Shown: positions 35,424 to 43,801 of the stretch, piece after piece
Numbering within the stretch: the stretch's first letter is position 1
How the letters are laid out: each line of letters starts with the position of its first letter
Origin: Clostridiales bacterium
GTDB taxonomy: Bacteria > Bacillota > Clostridia > Lachnospirales > Cellulosilyticaceae
NCBI GenBank assembly: GCA_019418225.1
Contig: DYCF01000023.1
Span: forward strand, 1 to 64,000
Direction: 5' to 3'
DNA: 64,000 bases
Position numbers and translations under genes: made by a program
Notes under the pieces: model-generated
The model's input: the letters and a program-made list of their open reading frames with translations, nothing else
Databases searched by the model: none
What the model was told of the DNA's origin: nothing

Positions 35424-36176
35424 ATGCCAATTCACATAAAGTCAGCTGATGAAATTAGCTTGATGAGAGAGGCAGCACAAATTCTAATAGAAGCCCACGA
35501 AATCGTAGCTTCACATATAAGAGAAGGCATTACAACTAAAGAACTTGATCAGATTGCTGAGAAATTCATTAGAAGTAAGCACGCATATCCTTCATTCTTA
35601 AATTATCATGGTTATCCTGGTTCAGCTTGTATCTCTATTAATGATGAAGTTGTTCACGGAATCCCTGGTAAGAGAAAGCTACAACAAGGAGACATAGTAA
35701 GTGTTGACCTTGGGGTATACTATAAGGGATATCACTCAGATGCTGCAAGAACCTATCCTGTTGGTGAAGTATCTGCCGATAAGTTAAAACTTATAGAAGT
35801 AACAAAACAATCGTTCTTTGAAGGTTTAAAATATGCTAAACCTGGGAATCATTTAAGTCAGATATCAGAAGCAATTCAGAAGTATGCTGAAAGCTTTGGT
35901 TATGGTGTAGTGAGAGACCTTGTTGGGCATGGGATAGGAAAAGAATTGCATGAAGAACCACAAGTTCCAAACTACAAAACACCTGGAAGAGGACCCAAAC
36001 TCCAAAAAGGTATGGTGCTGGCAATTGAACCTATGATAAACATGGGAACATGGCAGGTAAGAGCACTAGATGATGATTGGACGTTCGTAACACGAGATGG
36101 AATGGCATCAGCTCACTATGAGAACACAGTGGTTATTACAGATGATATTCCAGAAATACTTACATTACGTAAGTAA
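35424..36176 (+). CDS. map: methionine aminopeptidase, type I
   Basis: 250 residues. Removes the initiator Met from new proteins. Metal ligands can be seen in VDLGVYYKGYHSDAART (two Asp), GHGIGKELHEEP (His), IEPMINM (Glu) and the final Glu in YENTVV; a substrate His lies in YHGYPGSACIS. ATG 35424 directly follows adk. Confidence 0.97.
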   Translation: MPIHIKSADEISLMREAAQILIEAHEIVASHIREGITTKELDQIAEKFIRSKHAYPSFLNYHGYPGSACISINDEVVHGIPGKRKLQQGDIVSVDLGVYYKGYHSDAARTYPVGEVSADKLKLIEVTKQSFFEGLKYAKPGNHLSQISEAIQKYAESFGYGVVRDLVGHGIGKELHEEPQVPNYKTPGRGPKLQKGMVLAIEPMINMGTWQVRALDDDWTFVTRDGMASAHYENTVVITDDIPEILTLRK

Positions 36177-36187
36177 GAGGTGATTAA

Positions 36188-36466
36188 ATGAATAACGAGT
36201 ATTCACTAGGGCAGATTGTTTTCTCAAAGTGCGGGCGTGATCAAGGGAGACCATTCATAATTGTAAGTATTGAAGAAGAATATGTTTACTTAGTTGATGG
36301 CGCTCTGCGCAAAGTAGATAGTCCTAAATTAAAGAAGAAAAAGCATATTCAACGTACGCTAACAACTGTTGAATGGATTAAACAAAAAATCATAGAAGAA
36401 AATCGTCTCACGAACAGTGATGTAAGGCGAGCTCTTGAAGAGTATCTAGGGCAATCTTCTGTGTAA
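36188..36466 (+). CDS. KOW-domain RNA-binding protein
   Basis: 92 residues, similar to archaeal L14e/L27e-type KOW proteins. The N-terminal part (YSLGQIVFSKCGRDQGRPFI, then VYLVDGALRKVDSPKLKKKK) is the KOW barrel with a basic patch. Found between map and infA in many Clostridia and Bacilli, where it is taken to bind rRNA or a translation factor; no precise function is established. ATG 36188 follows AGAGGTG. Confidence 0.85.
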   Translation: MNNEYSLGQIVFSKCGRDQGRPFIIVSIEEEYVYLVDGALRKVDSPKLKKKKHIQRTLTTVEWIKQKIIEENRLTNSDVRRALEEYLGQSSV

Positions 36467-36481
36467 GAGGAGGTTTGTAAC

Positions 36482-36700
36482 TTGGCTAAAAGTGATGTTA
36501 TTGAAGTAGAGGGAACAGTGATAGAAAAGTTACCAAATGCAATGTTTAAAGTTGAGATTGAAGGAGGACATATTGTTCTTGGTCATATCTCAGGTAAACT
36601 TCGTATGAACTTCATCCGTGTTTTACCGGGTGATAAGGTAACAATTGAACTTTCTCCATATGATTTAACCAAGGGACGCATCATCTGGCGTTCTAAATAA
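36482..36700 (+). CDS. infA: translation initiation factor IF-1
   Basis: 72 residues, standard S1-like OB fold that occupies the A site during initiation. DVIEVEGTVIEKLPNAMFKV and VLPGDKVTIELSPYDLTKGR are diagnostic. Start is TTG 36482 (LAKSDVIEV in place of MAKSD), with AGAGGAGG upstream. A TTG start may limit yield. Confidence 0.97.
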   Translation: MAKSDVIEVEGTVIEKLPNAMFKVEIEGGHIVLGHISGKLRMNFIRVLPGDKVTIELSPYDLTKGRIIWRSK

Positions 36701-36727
36701 ATGGTATAAAAGAAAGGAGAACAGAAA

Positions 36728-36841
36728 ATGAAAGTACGCCCATCAGTAAAAAAGATTTGCGAAAAATGTAAAGTAATTAAAAGAAAAGGTCGTGTTTGCG
36801 TTATCTGTGAAAATCCAAAACACAAACAAAAACAAGGCTAA
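36728..36841 (+). CDS. rpmJ: 50S ribosomal protein L36
   Basis: 37 residues, read directly from the sequence (MKVRPSVKKICEKCKVIKRK and on to KQKQG). Zinc form with Cys 11, Cys 14, Cys 27 and His 32. ATG 36728 follows AAAGGAGAAC. It lies at its usual place between infA and rpsM. Confidence 0.97.
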   Translation: MKVRPSVKKICEKCKVIKRKGRVCVICENPKHKQKQG

Positions 36842-36883
36842 TAATCCCAGCCATATACTAATATAAACTTTGCGTAACAAACA

Positions 36884-36912
36884 TTGCTTTATGTAAGTTT
36901 TTAGTATATAAT
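36884..36912 (+). promoter_or_regulatory. internal promoter before rpsM
   Basis: TTGCTT (36884-36889), 17-nt spacer, TATAAT (36907-36912). It could start a transcript for rpsM-rpsK-rpsD-rpoA-rplQ. A GC-richer hairpin (near 36947-36975, GCGGCATA with TATGCTGT, two G-U pairs) follows in the leader and could bind a regulator such as S4; that is inference. Confidence 0.55.
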
Positions 36913-37013
36913 GTTGTGTGGTGATTTAAGCTAGAAGCGGCTGCGGCATAGAGTCATTTATGCTGTTATATATATATTTTTAATTTAAAACCTATAGGAG
37001 GTGCGAAACAAGT

Positions 37014-37382
37014 ATGGCACGTATTGCAGGTGTAGACTTACCAAGAAATAAACGTGTTGAAATCGGTCTTACTTATATTTATGGTATTGGCCGTCCAACT
37101 TCTCGTCAAATTTTAACAGAAGCTGGTATTGATTTCGATACACGCGTTGTGGACTTAACTGAAGAACAAGTAGCTAAAATTCGTGAACTTATTGATAAAA
37201 CAACTTTAGTAGAAGGTGATCTTCGTAGAGAAATCGCTTTAAACATTAAGAGATTAATGGAAATCGGTTGTTATAGAGGAATCCGTCACAGACGTGGCCT
37301 TCCAGTAAGAGGACAAAAAACAAAAACTAATGCTCGTACACGTAAAGGTCCTAAAAAGACTGTAGCTAACAAGAAAAAATAG
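37014..37382 (+). CDS. rpsM: 30S ribosomal protein S13
   Basis: 122 residues. 30S head protein touching P-site tRNA and L5. ARIAGVDLPRNKRVEIGLTY and the C-terminal RHRRGLPVRGQKTKTNARTR are diagnostic. ATG 37014 follows TAGGAGGTGCG. Confidence 0.98.
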   Translation: MARIAGVDLPRNKRVEIGLTYIYGIGRPTSRQILTEAGIDFDTRVVDLTEEQVAKIRELIDKTTLVEGDLRREIALNIKRLMEIGCYRGIRHRRGLPVRGQKTKTNARTRKGPKKTVANKKK

Positions 37383-37405
37383 TAAATAAAGGAGGTTAAG
37401 ACACA

Positions 37406-37813
37406 ATGGCAGTTGCAAAAAAAGGCGGCAAAAAAGTTGTTACACGTAAACGCCGTGATAGAAAAAACGTTGAACGTGGTGTTGCTCACATTCAATCAAC
37501 ATTCAACAATACAATGGTAACATTAACAGATACAAACGGAAATGCTCTTTCATGGGCAAGTGCAGGTGGACTTGGATTCAGAGGTTCAAGAAAATCTACA
37601 CCATATGCAGCTCAAATGGCAGCAGAAACTGCAGCTAAAGCAGCTATGGAGCACGGTTTAAAAGCAGTAGAAGTTATGGTAAAAGGACCAGGATCTGGTA
37701 GAGAAGCAGCTATTCGTGCGCTTCAAGCAGCTGGACTTGAAGTAACATTAATCAAAGACGTTACTCCAGTTCCACACAACGGATGCCGTCCACCAAAACG
37801 TAGAAGAGTCTAA
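37406..37813 (+). CDS. rpsK: 30S ribosomal protein S11
   Basis: 135 residues. Platform protein near the E site. IQSTFNNTMVTLTDTNGNAL and the end PVPHNGCRPPKRRRV are typical. ATG 37406 follows AAAGGAGGTT. Confidence 0.98.
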   Translation: MAVAKKGGKKVVTRKRRDRKNVERGVAHIQSTFNNTMVTLTDTNGNALSWASAGGLGFRGSRKSTPYAAQMAAETAAKAAMEHGLKAVEVMVKGPGSGREAAIRALQAAGLEVTLIKDVTPVPHNGCRPPKRRRV

Positions 37814-37826
37814 TAGGAGGGTAAAA

Positions 37827-38453
37827 ATGGCTAGATATATTGGTTCTAAATGTAAACAATGTCGTCGTGAAGGAAAAAAATTATTCCTTAAAGGTGAAAG
37901 ATGTTATTCTGCTGCTTGTTCAGTAGAAAAAAGACCATACGCTCCAGGGCAACACGGTCAAAACAAAACAAAACTTTCTGGTTACGGCACACAATTAAGA
38001 GAAAAACAAAAAGCAAAAAGAATCTACGGTGTTCTTGAAGGTAAATTCAGAACATACTTCGAAGAAGCTGATCGTAAACAAGGAATCACAGGTGAAAACT
38101 TACTTCGTCTCCTTGAACTTCGTTTAGATAACGTAGTATTCCGTCTTGGTCTTGGTCGTTCAAGAACAGAAGCAAGACAAGTTGTAAGACACAACCTTAT
38201 TACTGTAAACGGTAAAAGAGTTAACATCCCATCTTACCAAGTTAAAGTTGGTGATGTAATTGAAGTTAAAGAAGATGCTAAATCATTCGAACGCTTCAAA
38301 CTTACTACAGAAGTAACAGGATCTCGTATTGTTCCAGAATGGTTAGAAGGGGATATCGAAAACCTTAGAGGTACAGTTAAAGCTCTTCCAACTAGAGAAC
38401 AAATCGATACAGATGTAGAAGAAACACTTATCGTTGAGCTTTACTCTAAGTAA
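37827..38453 (+). CDS. rpsD: 30S ribosomal protein S4
   Basis: 208 residues. Primary 16S rRNA binder and known autoregulator in other bacteria. N-terminal zinc site with Cys 9, 12, 26 and 31; S4 RNA-binding domain LELRLDNVVFRLGLGRSRTE near residues 95-114. Located in the alpha operon as in Clostridia, whereas Bacillus subtilis has it elsewhere. Confidence 0.98.
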   Translation: MARYIGSKCKQCRREGKKLFLKGERCYSAACSVEKRPYAPGQHGQNKTKLSGYGTQLREKQKAKRIYGVLEGKFRTYFEEADRKQGITGENLLRLLELRLDNVVFRLGLGRSRTEARQVVRHNLITVNGKRVNIPSYQVKVGDVIEVKEDAKSFERFKLTTEVTGSRIVPEWLEGDIENLRGTVKALPTREQIDTDVEETLIVELYSK

Positions 38454-38504
38454 TAGTTCGTCACCCTCAATATTTTATTTTAAAACCAAAGGAGGGTTTA
38501 TCCG

Positions 38505-39464
38505 GTGTTGGAATTTGAAAAACCACAAATTGAGATTAAAGAATTATCTGCCGATGGTAAATATGGATGCTTTGTAGTTGAACCTTTAGAAAGAGGATAT
38601 GGGATTACACTAGGCAATAGCTTACGTCGTATCCTTTCTTCTTCTCTTCCTGGTTCTGCTATCAGCAGTATCAAAATTGATGGAGTTCTTCATGAGTTCA
38701 GTTCAATTCCAGGCGTTAAAGAAGACGTTATTGAAATTATGCTTAACTTAAAAGGACTTGCTATCAGAGATACAAGCCAAAATATGGAGCCAAAAGTAAT
38801 TTATATTGAAAAATCAGGTGAAGGTGCAGTTACTGCTGCTGATATTAAATGCGGCCCAGAAATTGAAATCCTTAACTTAGATCATCATATTGCTACTTTA
38901 AGCGGTGGAGCAAATTCAAACCTTTGCATTGAAATGACAGTAACAACTGGTCGTGGATATCAAGGGGTTGATAAACTTAAGAAAACAGACCTTCCAATTG
39001 GAGTTATCCCTGTTGATGCTAACTACACACCTGTAGAACGCGTTAACTTCATCGTAGAAGACACACGTGTTGGGCAACAAACAGATTATGATAAACTTAC
39101 ATTAGAGGTTTGGACAAATGGAACACTTAAACCAGATGAAGCTGTATCTTTAGCTGCAAAAGTTTTAAGTGAGCATTTAAACTTATTCATTGATTTATCT
39201 GAAAATGCACGTACTACAGAAATCATGGTAACAAAAGAAGATGATTCTAAAGAAAAAACTTTAGAAATGACAATAGAAGAGTTAGACCTCTCTGTTAGAT
39301 CATTCAACTGCTTAAAACGTGCGGGAATTAATACAGTTGAAGACTTAACTAATAAAACTGAAGAGGAAATGATGAAAGTTCGTAACCTTGGACGTAAATC
39401 ATTAGAAGAGGTATTCCAAAAACTCGAAGAACTTGGATTTGCACTTAAACCAAGTGAAGATTAA
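38505..39464 (+). CDS. rpoA: DNA-directed RNA polymerase subunit alpha
   Basis: 319 residues. N-terminal dimerisation domain (PLERGYGITLGNSLRRILSS) and C-terminal domain (LDLSVRSFNCLKRAGINTVE, then VRNLGRKSLEEV) that binds UP elements and activators. Start GTG 38505 with AAAGGAGGG upstream; TTG 38508 is the alternative and would drop one residue. Confidence 0.98.
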   Translation: MLEFEKPQIEIKELSADGKYGCFVVEPLERGYGITLGNSLRRILSSSLPGSAISSIKIDGVLHEFSSIPGVKEDVIEIMLNLKGLAIRDTSQNMEPKVIYIEKSGEGAVTAADIKCGPEIEILNLDHHIATLSGGANSNLCIEMTVTTGRGYQGVDKLKKTDLPIGVIPVDANYTPVERVNFIVEDTRVGQQTDYDKLTLEVWTNGTLKPDEAVSLAAKVLSEHLNLFIDLSENARTTEIMVTKEDDSKEKTLEMTIEELDLSVRSFNCLKRAGINTVEDLTNKTEEEMMKVRNLGRKSLEEVFQKLEELGFALKPSED

Positions 39465-39489
39465 GAACAACAACTAAGGAGGTTAGGGC

Positions 39490-40017
39490 ATGGCTGGACA
39501 AAGAAAGCTCGGACGTGACGCTGCAGGTCGTAAAGCGTTACTTCGTAACCAAGTTACAAATCTCTTATACCACGGTAAGATTAAAACAACTACACCTAAA
39601 GCTAAAGAGATTCGTAAAATCGCAGAAGGCTTAATTGCTATGGCAGTTCGCGAACAAAACAATTTTGAAGAAGTTACAATTAAAACTAGACAACCTAAAG
39701 TAGACGCTAACGGTAAACGCGTTAAAGAAGTTGTAGATGGTAAAAAAGTAACTGTATATGATGAAGTAGAAAAAACTATCAAAAAAGATAGCGCTACTCG
39801 TTTACATGCTAGAAGACAAATGTTAAAGGTATTATACCCTGTAACAGAAGTTCAAGCTGGCAAAAGAAGACAAGCTAAAAAAGTTGACATGTGTGACAAA
39901 TTATTTAGCGAAATCGCACCTAAATACACAGACCGTAATGGTGGTTACACAAGAATCATCAAAATCGGACCACGTAAAGGTGACGGTGCAGAAGAAGTTA
40001 TTATCGAATTAGTATAA
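39490..40017 (+). CDS. rplQ: 50S ribosomal protein L17, long form
   Basis: 175 residues against 116-127 in Bacillus and Escherichia. Conserved ends are present (RKLGRDAAGRKALLRNQVTN at the start; GGYTRIIKIGPRKGDGAEEV at the end). The extra 50 or so residues form a central insertion of charged sequence (near residues 64-105, KTRQPKVDANGKRVKEVVDG onward). Similar long L17 proteins occur in Lachnospirales. Last gene of the ribosomal supercluster, followed by a terminator. Confidence 0.96.
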   Translation: MAGQRKLGRDAAGRKALLRNQVTNLLYHGKIKTTTPKAKEIRKIAEGLIAMAVREQNNFEEVTIKTRQPKVDANGKRVKEVVDGKKVTVYDEVEKTIKKDSATRLHARRQMLKVLYPVTEVQAGKRRQAKKVDMCDKLFSEIAPKYTDRNGGYTRIIKIGPRKGDGAEEVIIELV

Positions 40018-40022
40018 TATCT

Positions 40023-40053
40023 AGGGATTAAGGATTTGTTCTTAATCCCTTTT
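40023..40053 (+). terminator. intrinsic terminator after rplQ
   Basis: Perfect 10-bp stem AGGGATTAAG / CTTAATCCCT (40023-40032 with 40041-40050), 8-nt loop, short T tract. Closes the S10-spc-alpha supercluster. Confidence 0.8.
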
Positions 40054-40151
40054 CTGATATATAGAGATAGTTATTCATAGGAATTATACAATAGGAGCGT
40101 ATATTAATAAGGCTATATTGAATGTATTTACTTATATATGGATCTAAGTGG

Positions 40152-40179
40152 TTTACAAATATACATTATACGGTACAAT
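40152..40179 (+). promoter_or_regulatory. promoter of ecfA1A2T
   Basis: TTTACA (40152-40157), 16-nt spacer, TACAAT (40174-40179). It lies 68 bp before ecfA1 and after the rplQ terminator. Confidence 0.55.
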
Positions 40180-40246
40180 GAGAAGAGTGTACTTGAGTTT
40201 ATAAACCATTTAGATATATATATAACTAACTAAAGAGGTGAGACCT

Positions 40247-41125
40247 ATGGAAAAGATAAATAATCTTAAGATAGATAATCTTATAGAAGCTAAAGATATA
40301 GTATTTGAGTATTATAATTATGATGAAAACGGAGAAAAAAAAGAAGCTATTAAAGCCCTTAATCATATTAATTTGTCTATTAAAGAAGGGGAGTTTGTAG
40401 TTATATTAGGTCATAATGGTTCGGGGAAATCTACTTTTGCAAAGCACCTAAATGCTATTTTAACACCTAAGGAAGGGACTTTGTTTGTACGTGGCATTGA
40501 TGCAACAAAAGAAGAAAATGTATGGGATATTCGTAAAGAAGTAGGTATGGTATTTCAAAATCCTGATAATCAGATTGTAGCCACAATTATTGAGGAAGAT
40601 GTAGCCTTTGGACCAGAAAACTTAGGGATAGAACCTGAGGAGATTAGAAGACGTGTAGATGATGCATTAGAGACTGTAGGGATGACGGAATACAAAAGGT
40701 TATCACCCAATCAACTTTCAGGTGGTCAAAAGCAAAGAATTGCTATTGCCGGTGTTATTGCAATGAAGCCTAAATGCATTGTTTTTGATGAATCGACAGC
40801 TATGCTTGACCCTATTGGTAGAAGGCAAGTAATGGAGACTATGCAAAAATTAAATAAGGAGTATGGTATTACGATTATCCATATTACGCACTATATGCAG
40901 GAAGCCATCTTAGCAGATAGAATTGTAGTTATTGAAAAGGGTGAGGTTTTATTACAAGGTTCACCTAAAGAAGTATTTAAAGAAGTAGAGCTTCTTAAGA
41001 AAATAGGTTTAGATGTGCCAGATACAACTTATCTTATGTATTTGTTAAATAAAGAAGGATTTGACTTTAAGTCTGATCTATTAACGGTAGAAGAGGTGGC
41101 AGAGGCAATATGGCAATCAAGATAG
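40247..41125 (+). CDS. ecfA1: energy-coupling factor transporter ATPase 1
   Basis: 292 residues. One of two ATPases powering the ECF vitamin/micronutrient uptake module. Walker A GHNGSGKST, signature LSGGQKQR, and a Walker B region reading FDESTAMLDP where most ABC ATPases have DEP; this DES form is usual for EcfA1. The frame is open from GTG 40238, but GAGGTGAG serves ATG 40247. The end overlaps ecfA2 by 16 bp. Substrate-binding S components are not encoded nearby, so a shared (group II) module is likely. Confidence 0.95.
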   Translation: MEKINNLKIDNLIEAKDIVFEYYNYDENGEKKEAIKALNHINLSIKEGEFVVILGHNGSGKSTFAKHLNAILTPKEGTLFVRGIDATKEENVWDIRKEVGMVFQNPDNQIVATIIEEDVAFGPENLGIEPEEIRRRVDDALETVGMTEYKRLSPNQLSGGQKQRIAIAGVIAMKPKCIVFDESTAMLDPIGRRQVMETMQKLNKEYGITIIHITHYMQEAILADRIVVIEKGEVLLQGSPKEVFKEVELLKKIGLDVPDTTYLMYLLNKEGFDFKSDLLTVEEVAEAIWQSR

Positions 41126-41970
41126 AACATTTAACACACATATATAATGAAGGAATGCCTTTTGAAAAAAAGGCTTTAGATGATATCAATATTAATATTG
41201 AACAAGGTGAATTCGTAGGAATTATTGGACATACTGGTTCTGGTAAAAGTACATTGATTCAAATGTTTAACGGTCTTTTAAAACCTACAAGTGGCAATGT
41301 ATTTATTAACGGAAAGAACATTCATGGAGAAGGTGTTAATAAGAAAGAGGTAAGACAACAAGTAGGATTAGTATTTCAATATCCAGAATATCAACTTTTT
41401 GAAATGACAGTTTATGAGGATGTGGCTTTTGGACCTAAAAATTTAGGACTATCAGAAGCAGAGATTAAAGAGCGTGTAGAATATGCATGTAAAGCAATTG
41501 GGTTAGATGAAAGTTATTATGAAAAGTCACCTTTTGAACTTTCGGGGGGGCAGAAACGTCGTGTAGCTATTGCAGGTGTATTAGCGATGAAACCTAATAT
41601 CCTAATATTAGATGAGCCAACAGCAGGATTAGACCCTAAAGGTCGTAATGAATTATTTGAGCAGCTTAAGACAATGCATAAAGAATTAGGCCTTACGATT
41701 GTACTTATTTCACATAGTATGGAAGATGTAGCAAGATACGTAAATCGTCTTCTTGTACTTTATAAAGGTAAAAAGGTTCATGAAGGTACACCTAGAGAAG
41801 TATTTGCCCATGGCAAGGAGCTCGAAGAAATCGGATTAGCAATGCCACAAATCCGTTATATTATGGAAGCCCTTAAGGCAAAAGGAATGGACATTGATAC
41901 AGATGTTTTAACTGTAGAAGAAGCAGCGATGAAAATAAAGACATATTTAAGAAGTGGAGGTAAGGCATAG
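41110..41970 (+). CDS. ecfA2: energy-coupling factor transporter ATPase 2
   Basis: 286 residues. Partner of EcfA1. Walker A GHTGSGKST, Q-loop VFQYPEYQLF, signature LSGGQKRR, Walker B LILDEPTAGLDP and a switch His (LISHSMEDV). Start ATG 41110 lies inside the end of ecfA1; its stop shares one base with the ecfT start, so the three are translationally coupled. Confidence 0.95.
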   Translation: MAIKIEHLTHIYNEGMPFEKKALDDININIEQGEFVGIIGHTGSGKSTLIQMFNGLLKPTSGNVFINGKNIHGEGVNKKEVRQQVGLVFQYPEYQLFEMTVYEDVAFGPKNLGLSEAEIKERVEYACKAIGLDESYYEKSPFELSGGQKRRVAIAGVLAMKPNILILDEPTAGLDPKGRNELFEQLKTMHKELGLTIVLISHSMEDVARYVNRLLVLYKGKKVHEGTPREVFAHGKELEEIGLAMPQIRYIMEALKAKGMDIDTDVLTVEEAAMKIKTYLRSGGKA

Positions 41971-42761
41971 TGATCAGAGATATTACAATTGGACAATATT
42001 ACCCAACCTCCTCGCCAGTTCATAAGATGGACCCTAGGACAAAGATTCTTATAACATTTGCATATATATTTGGTTTATTTTTTATTAATTCTTTCATTGG
42101 ATATGCTTTTGTGGCACTATGTTTTTTAGGTGCAGTAAAACTTAGTAAGGTACCGCTTAAATTTATTATGAGAGGTCTTAAGAGTATTGTGTTTATTTTG
42201 CTCTTTACAGTCGCCTTGAATATGTTCTTTACCCGTACAGGAAATCCTATTTTTTCATTTTGGATTTTTACAATTACTGATGAAGGTCTTATGATTGCAG
42301 CTAAGATGGGTGTAAGATTAATCTTACTTATTGTAGGTTCATCACTCTTGACACTTACAACATCACCAATTGAACTTACAGATGGAATTGAAAATCTGTT
42401 AAATCCTTTTAGAAAGATTGGGGTCCCAGCTCATGAGATTGCCATGATGATGAGTATTTCATTGCGTTTCATTCCTATTTTATTAGAAGAAACAGATAAG
42501 ATTATGAAGGCTCAAATGGCAAGAGGCGCTGATTTTGAATCAGGGAATATTATACAAAGAGCTAAGGCTATGATTCCTATTATGGTACCACTTTTTATTT
42601 CAGCATTTAGACGTGCAGAAGAATTAGCTATGGCAATGGAGGCTAGATGCTATAGAGGTGGCGAAGGTAGAACGAGGATGAATAAGCTTTGTTATAAAAA
42701 GTTAGATGCATATGCTTTTGCGACAGCAACAGCATTTATGGTAGGATGTATTTTATTATAA
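41970..42761 (+). CDS. ecfT: energy-coupling factor transporter transmembrane protein EcfT
   Basis: 263 residues with about five membrane segments. It joins the two ATPases to exchangeable S components. The coupling helices carry the Ala-Arg motifs MARGADFESG and MEARCYRGGEGR near residues 179-225. GTG 41970 is the start, overlapping the ecfA2 stop (TAGTG). truA, usually next, is displaced by about 1 kb here. Confidence 0.95.
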   Translation: MIRDITIGQYYPTSSPVHKMDPRTKILITFAYIFGLFFINSFIGYAFVALCFLGAVKLSKVPLKFIMRGLKSIVFILLFTVALNMFFTRTGNPIFSFWIFTITDEGLMIAAKMGVRLILLIVGSSLLTLTTSPIELTDGIENLLNPFRKIGVPAHEIAMMMSISLRFIPILLEETDKIMKAQMARGADFESGNIIQRAKAMIPIMVPLFISAFRRAEELAMAMEARCYRGGEGRTRMNKLCYKKLDAYAFATATAFMVGCILL

Positions 42762-42832
42762 AAGCTCTGTAATTATTTTGTTCAGAGTATTAATAGATTA
42801 AAAAAAAGTTAATAAATTACTTTGAAAGAGTC

Positions 42833-42889
42833 AAAGGGGAATGTTATGCAACTAGCTAAATAGTTTAGGGACATTCCCCTTTATTTTTT
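42833..42889 (+). terminator. intrinsic terminator after ecfT
   Basis: Perfect 12-bp stem AAAGGGGAATGT / ACATTCCCCTTT (42833-42844 with 42871-42882), 26-nt loop, then a T-rich tail to 42889. Confidence 0.85.
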
Positions 42890-42932
42890 ATAGAGTAGGA
42901 ACGCGATTTTTAACTTTCCTATCTCCAAACTC

Positions 42933-43110
42933 AGATTTTAGAGCTCAAATTGTGAAACCCAAATTGTAAAGCCTAAATTTTGAAGTCTAAATTGTGAAAC
43001 CCAAATTGTAAAGCCCAAACTTTGAAGTCTAAATTGTGAAGCCCAAATTGTGGAGCTTAAACTTTGAAGTCTAAATTGTGGAGCCTAAATTGTGAAACTC
43101 AAATTTTGAG
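42933..43110. repeat. 14-bp tandem repeat array with 42-bp higher order
   Basis: About twelve and a half contiguous 14-bp units (typical unit AAATTGTGAAGCCC). Every third unit differs in the same way (AAATTTTGAAGTCT or AAACTTTGAAGTCT at 42975, 43017, 43059, and a partial at 43101), so the array is better read as four 42-bp repeats. There are no spacers, so it is not a CRISPR. It lies between the ecfT terminator and a small membrane protein. No open frame of useful length crosses it. Confidence 0.95.
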
Positions 43111-43287
43111 TTGATAATGTAAGGTGAGTTGCTTTATTTTAAAGTAGAGAGGAAGAAATTAGTATGAGTGAGTGGAAGATGAGAATTATATTAGAATTAG
43201 ATTATAAATAGTGGGTTAATCTTGCCTTGAAGAGGTCCTAACTATATAATTTAAATACTATTAGAATTTATATCAATGAGGGAAAAT

Positions 43288-43638
43288 ATGAAATTTTATG
43301 AGTTAGCAAATCAGTGTTATGTAGCTACATCTATTATAGGATTTAGTTGTAGCGGCTATTTATTATTTTTTGATGGTGATGAGCGTGGATTTTTACGTAC
43401 TATTTTATTAATAGGCTGGACTATTTTAAGTGGGATGGCTGTATTAAAAATGATAGGGGAGTTAATTATAGAACGCATGATTAAGCGTAATGTACTAGGT
43501 GGAATAAAGAAGAGATTAATAGAAAAAGTACATCAGATGATTAATAAGAAGTTAAGCACTACATTATATGTCATACTTATGGCTGGGATGGTTATGGTCA
43601 AGATAGGTATGCCGTTTTTAATTAATGGATTATCATAA
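43288..43638 (+). CDS. small membrane protein of unknown function
   Basis: 116 residues. Three hydrophobic segments are visible: near residues 11-28 (YVATSIIGFSCSGYLLFF), 36-55 (TILLIGWTILSGMAVLKMIG) and 93-112 (TTLYVILMAGMVMVKIGMPF), with a basic loop between the second and third. I do not recognise the family. An upstream ATG at 43276 is in frame, but GAGGGA (43279-43284) points to ATG 43288. It sits between the repeat array and truA with no close partner; codon use is plain AT-rich. Confidence 0.6.
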   Translation: MKFYELANQCYVATSIIGFSCSGYLLFFDGDERGFLRTILLIGWTILSGMAVLKMIGELIIERMIKRNVLGGIKKRLIEKVHQMINKKLSTTLYVILMAGMVMVKIGMPFLINGLS

Positions 43639-43801
43639 GAAAATTCGAGGCATTAGGGAATAATTTTAGGTAATTTATGGGTATCCTTATAATGCATAAA
43701 GAAATTAATAAGATTATTAGAAATAAAGATAAGGTGTGATAGACTTATATAAAGATGAGTCATTGCATAAAAATAGAGATTGAGCAGGAGGATTTACGTA
43801 T

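Noticed and set aside
40738..40810. EcfA1 Walker B reading DES taken as a damaged ATPase
   Set aside because: Ser at this position is normal for the EcfA1 subgroup; the other motifs are intact.
42933..43110. Repeat array considered as a CRISPR
   Set aside because: Units are only 14 bp, contiguous, without spacers, and no cas gene is near.
43164..43211. 15-residue frame after the repeat array with a GAGGAAG upstream
   Set aside because: Too short to support without conservation, and no recognisable product.
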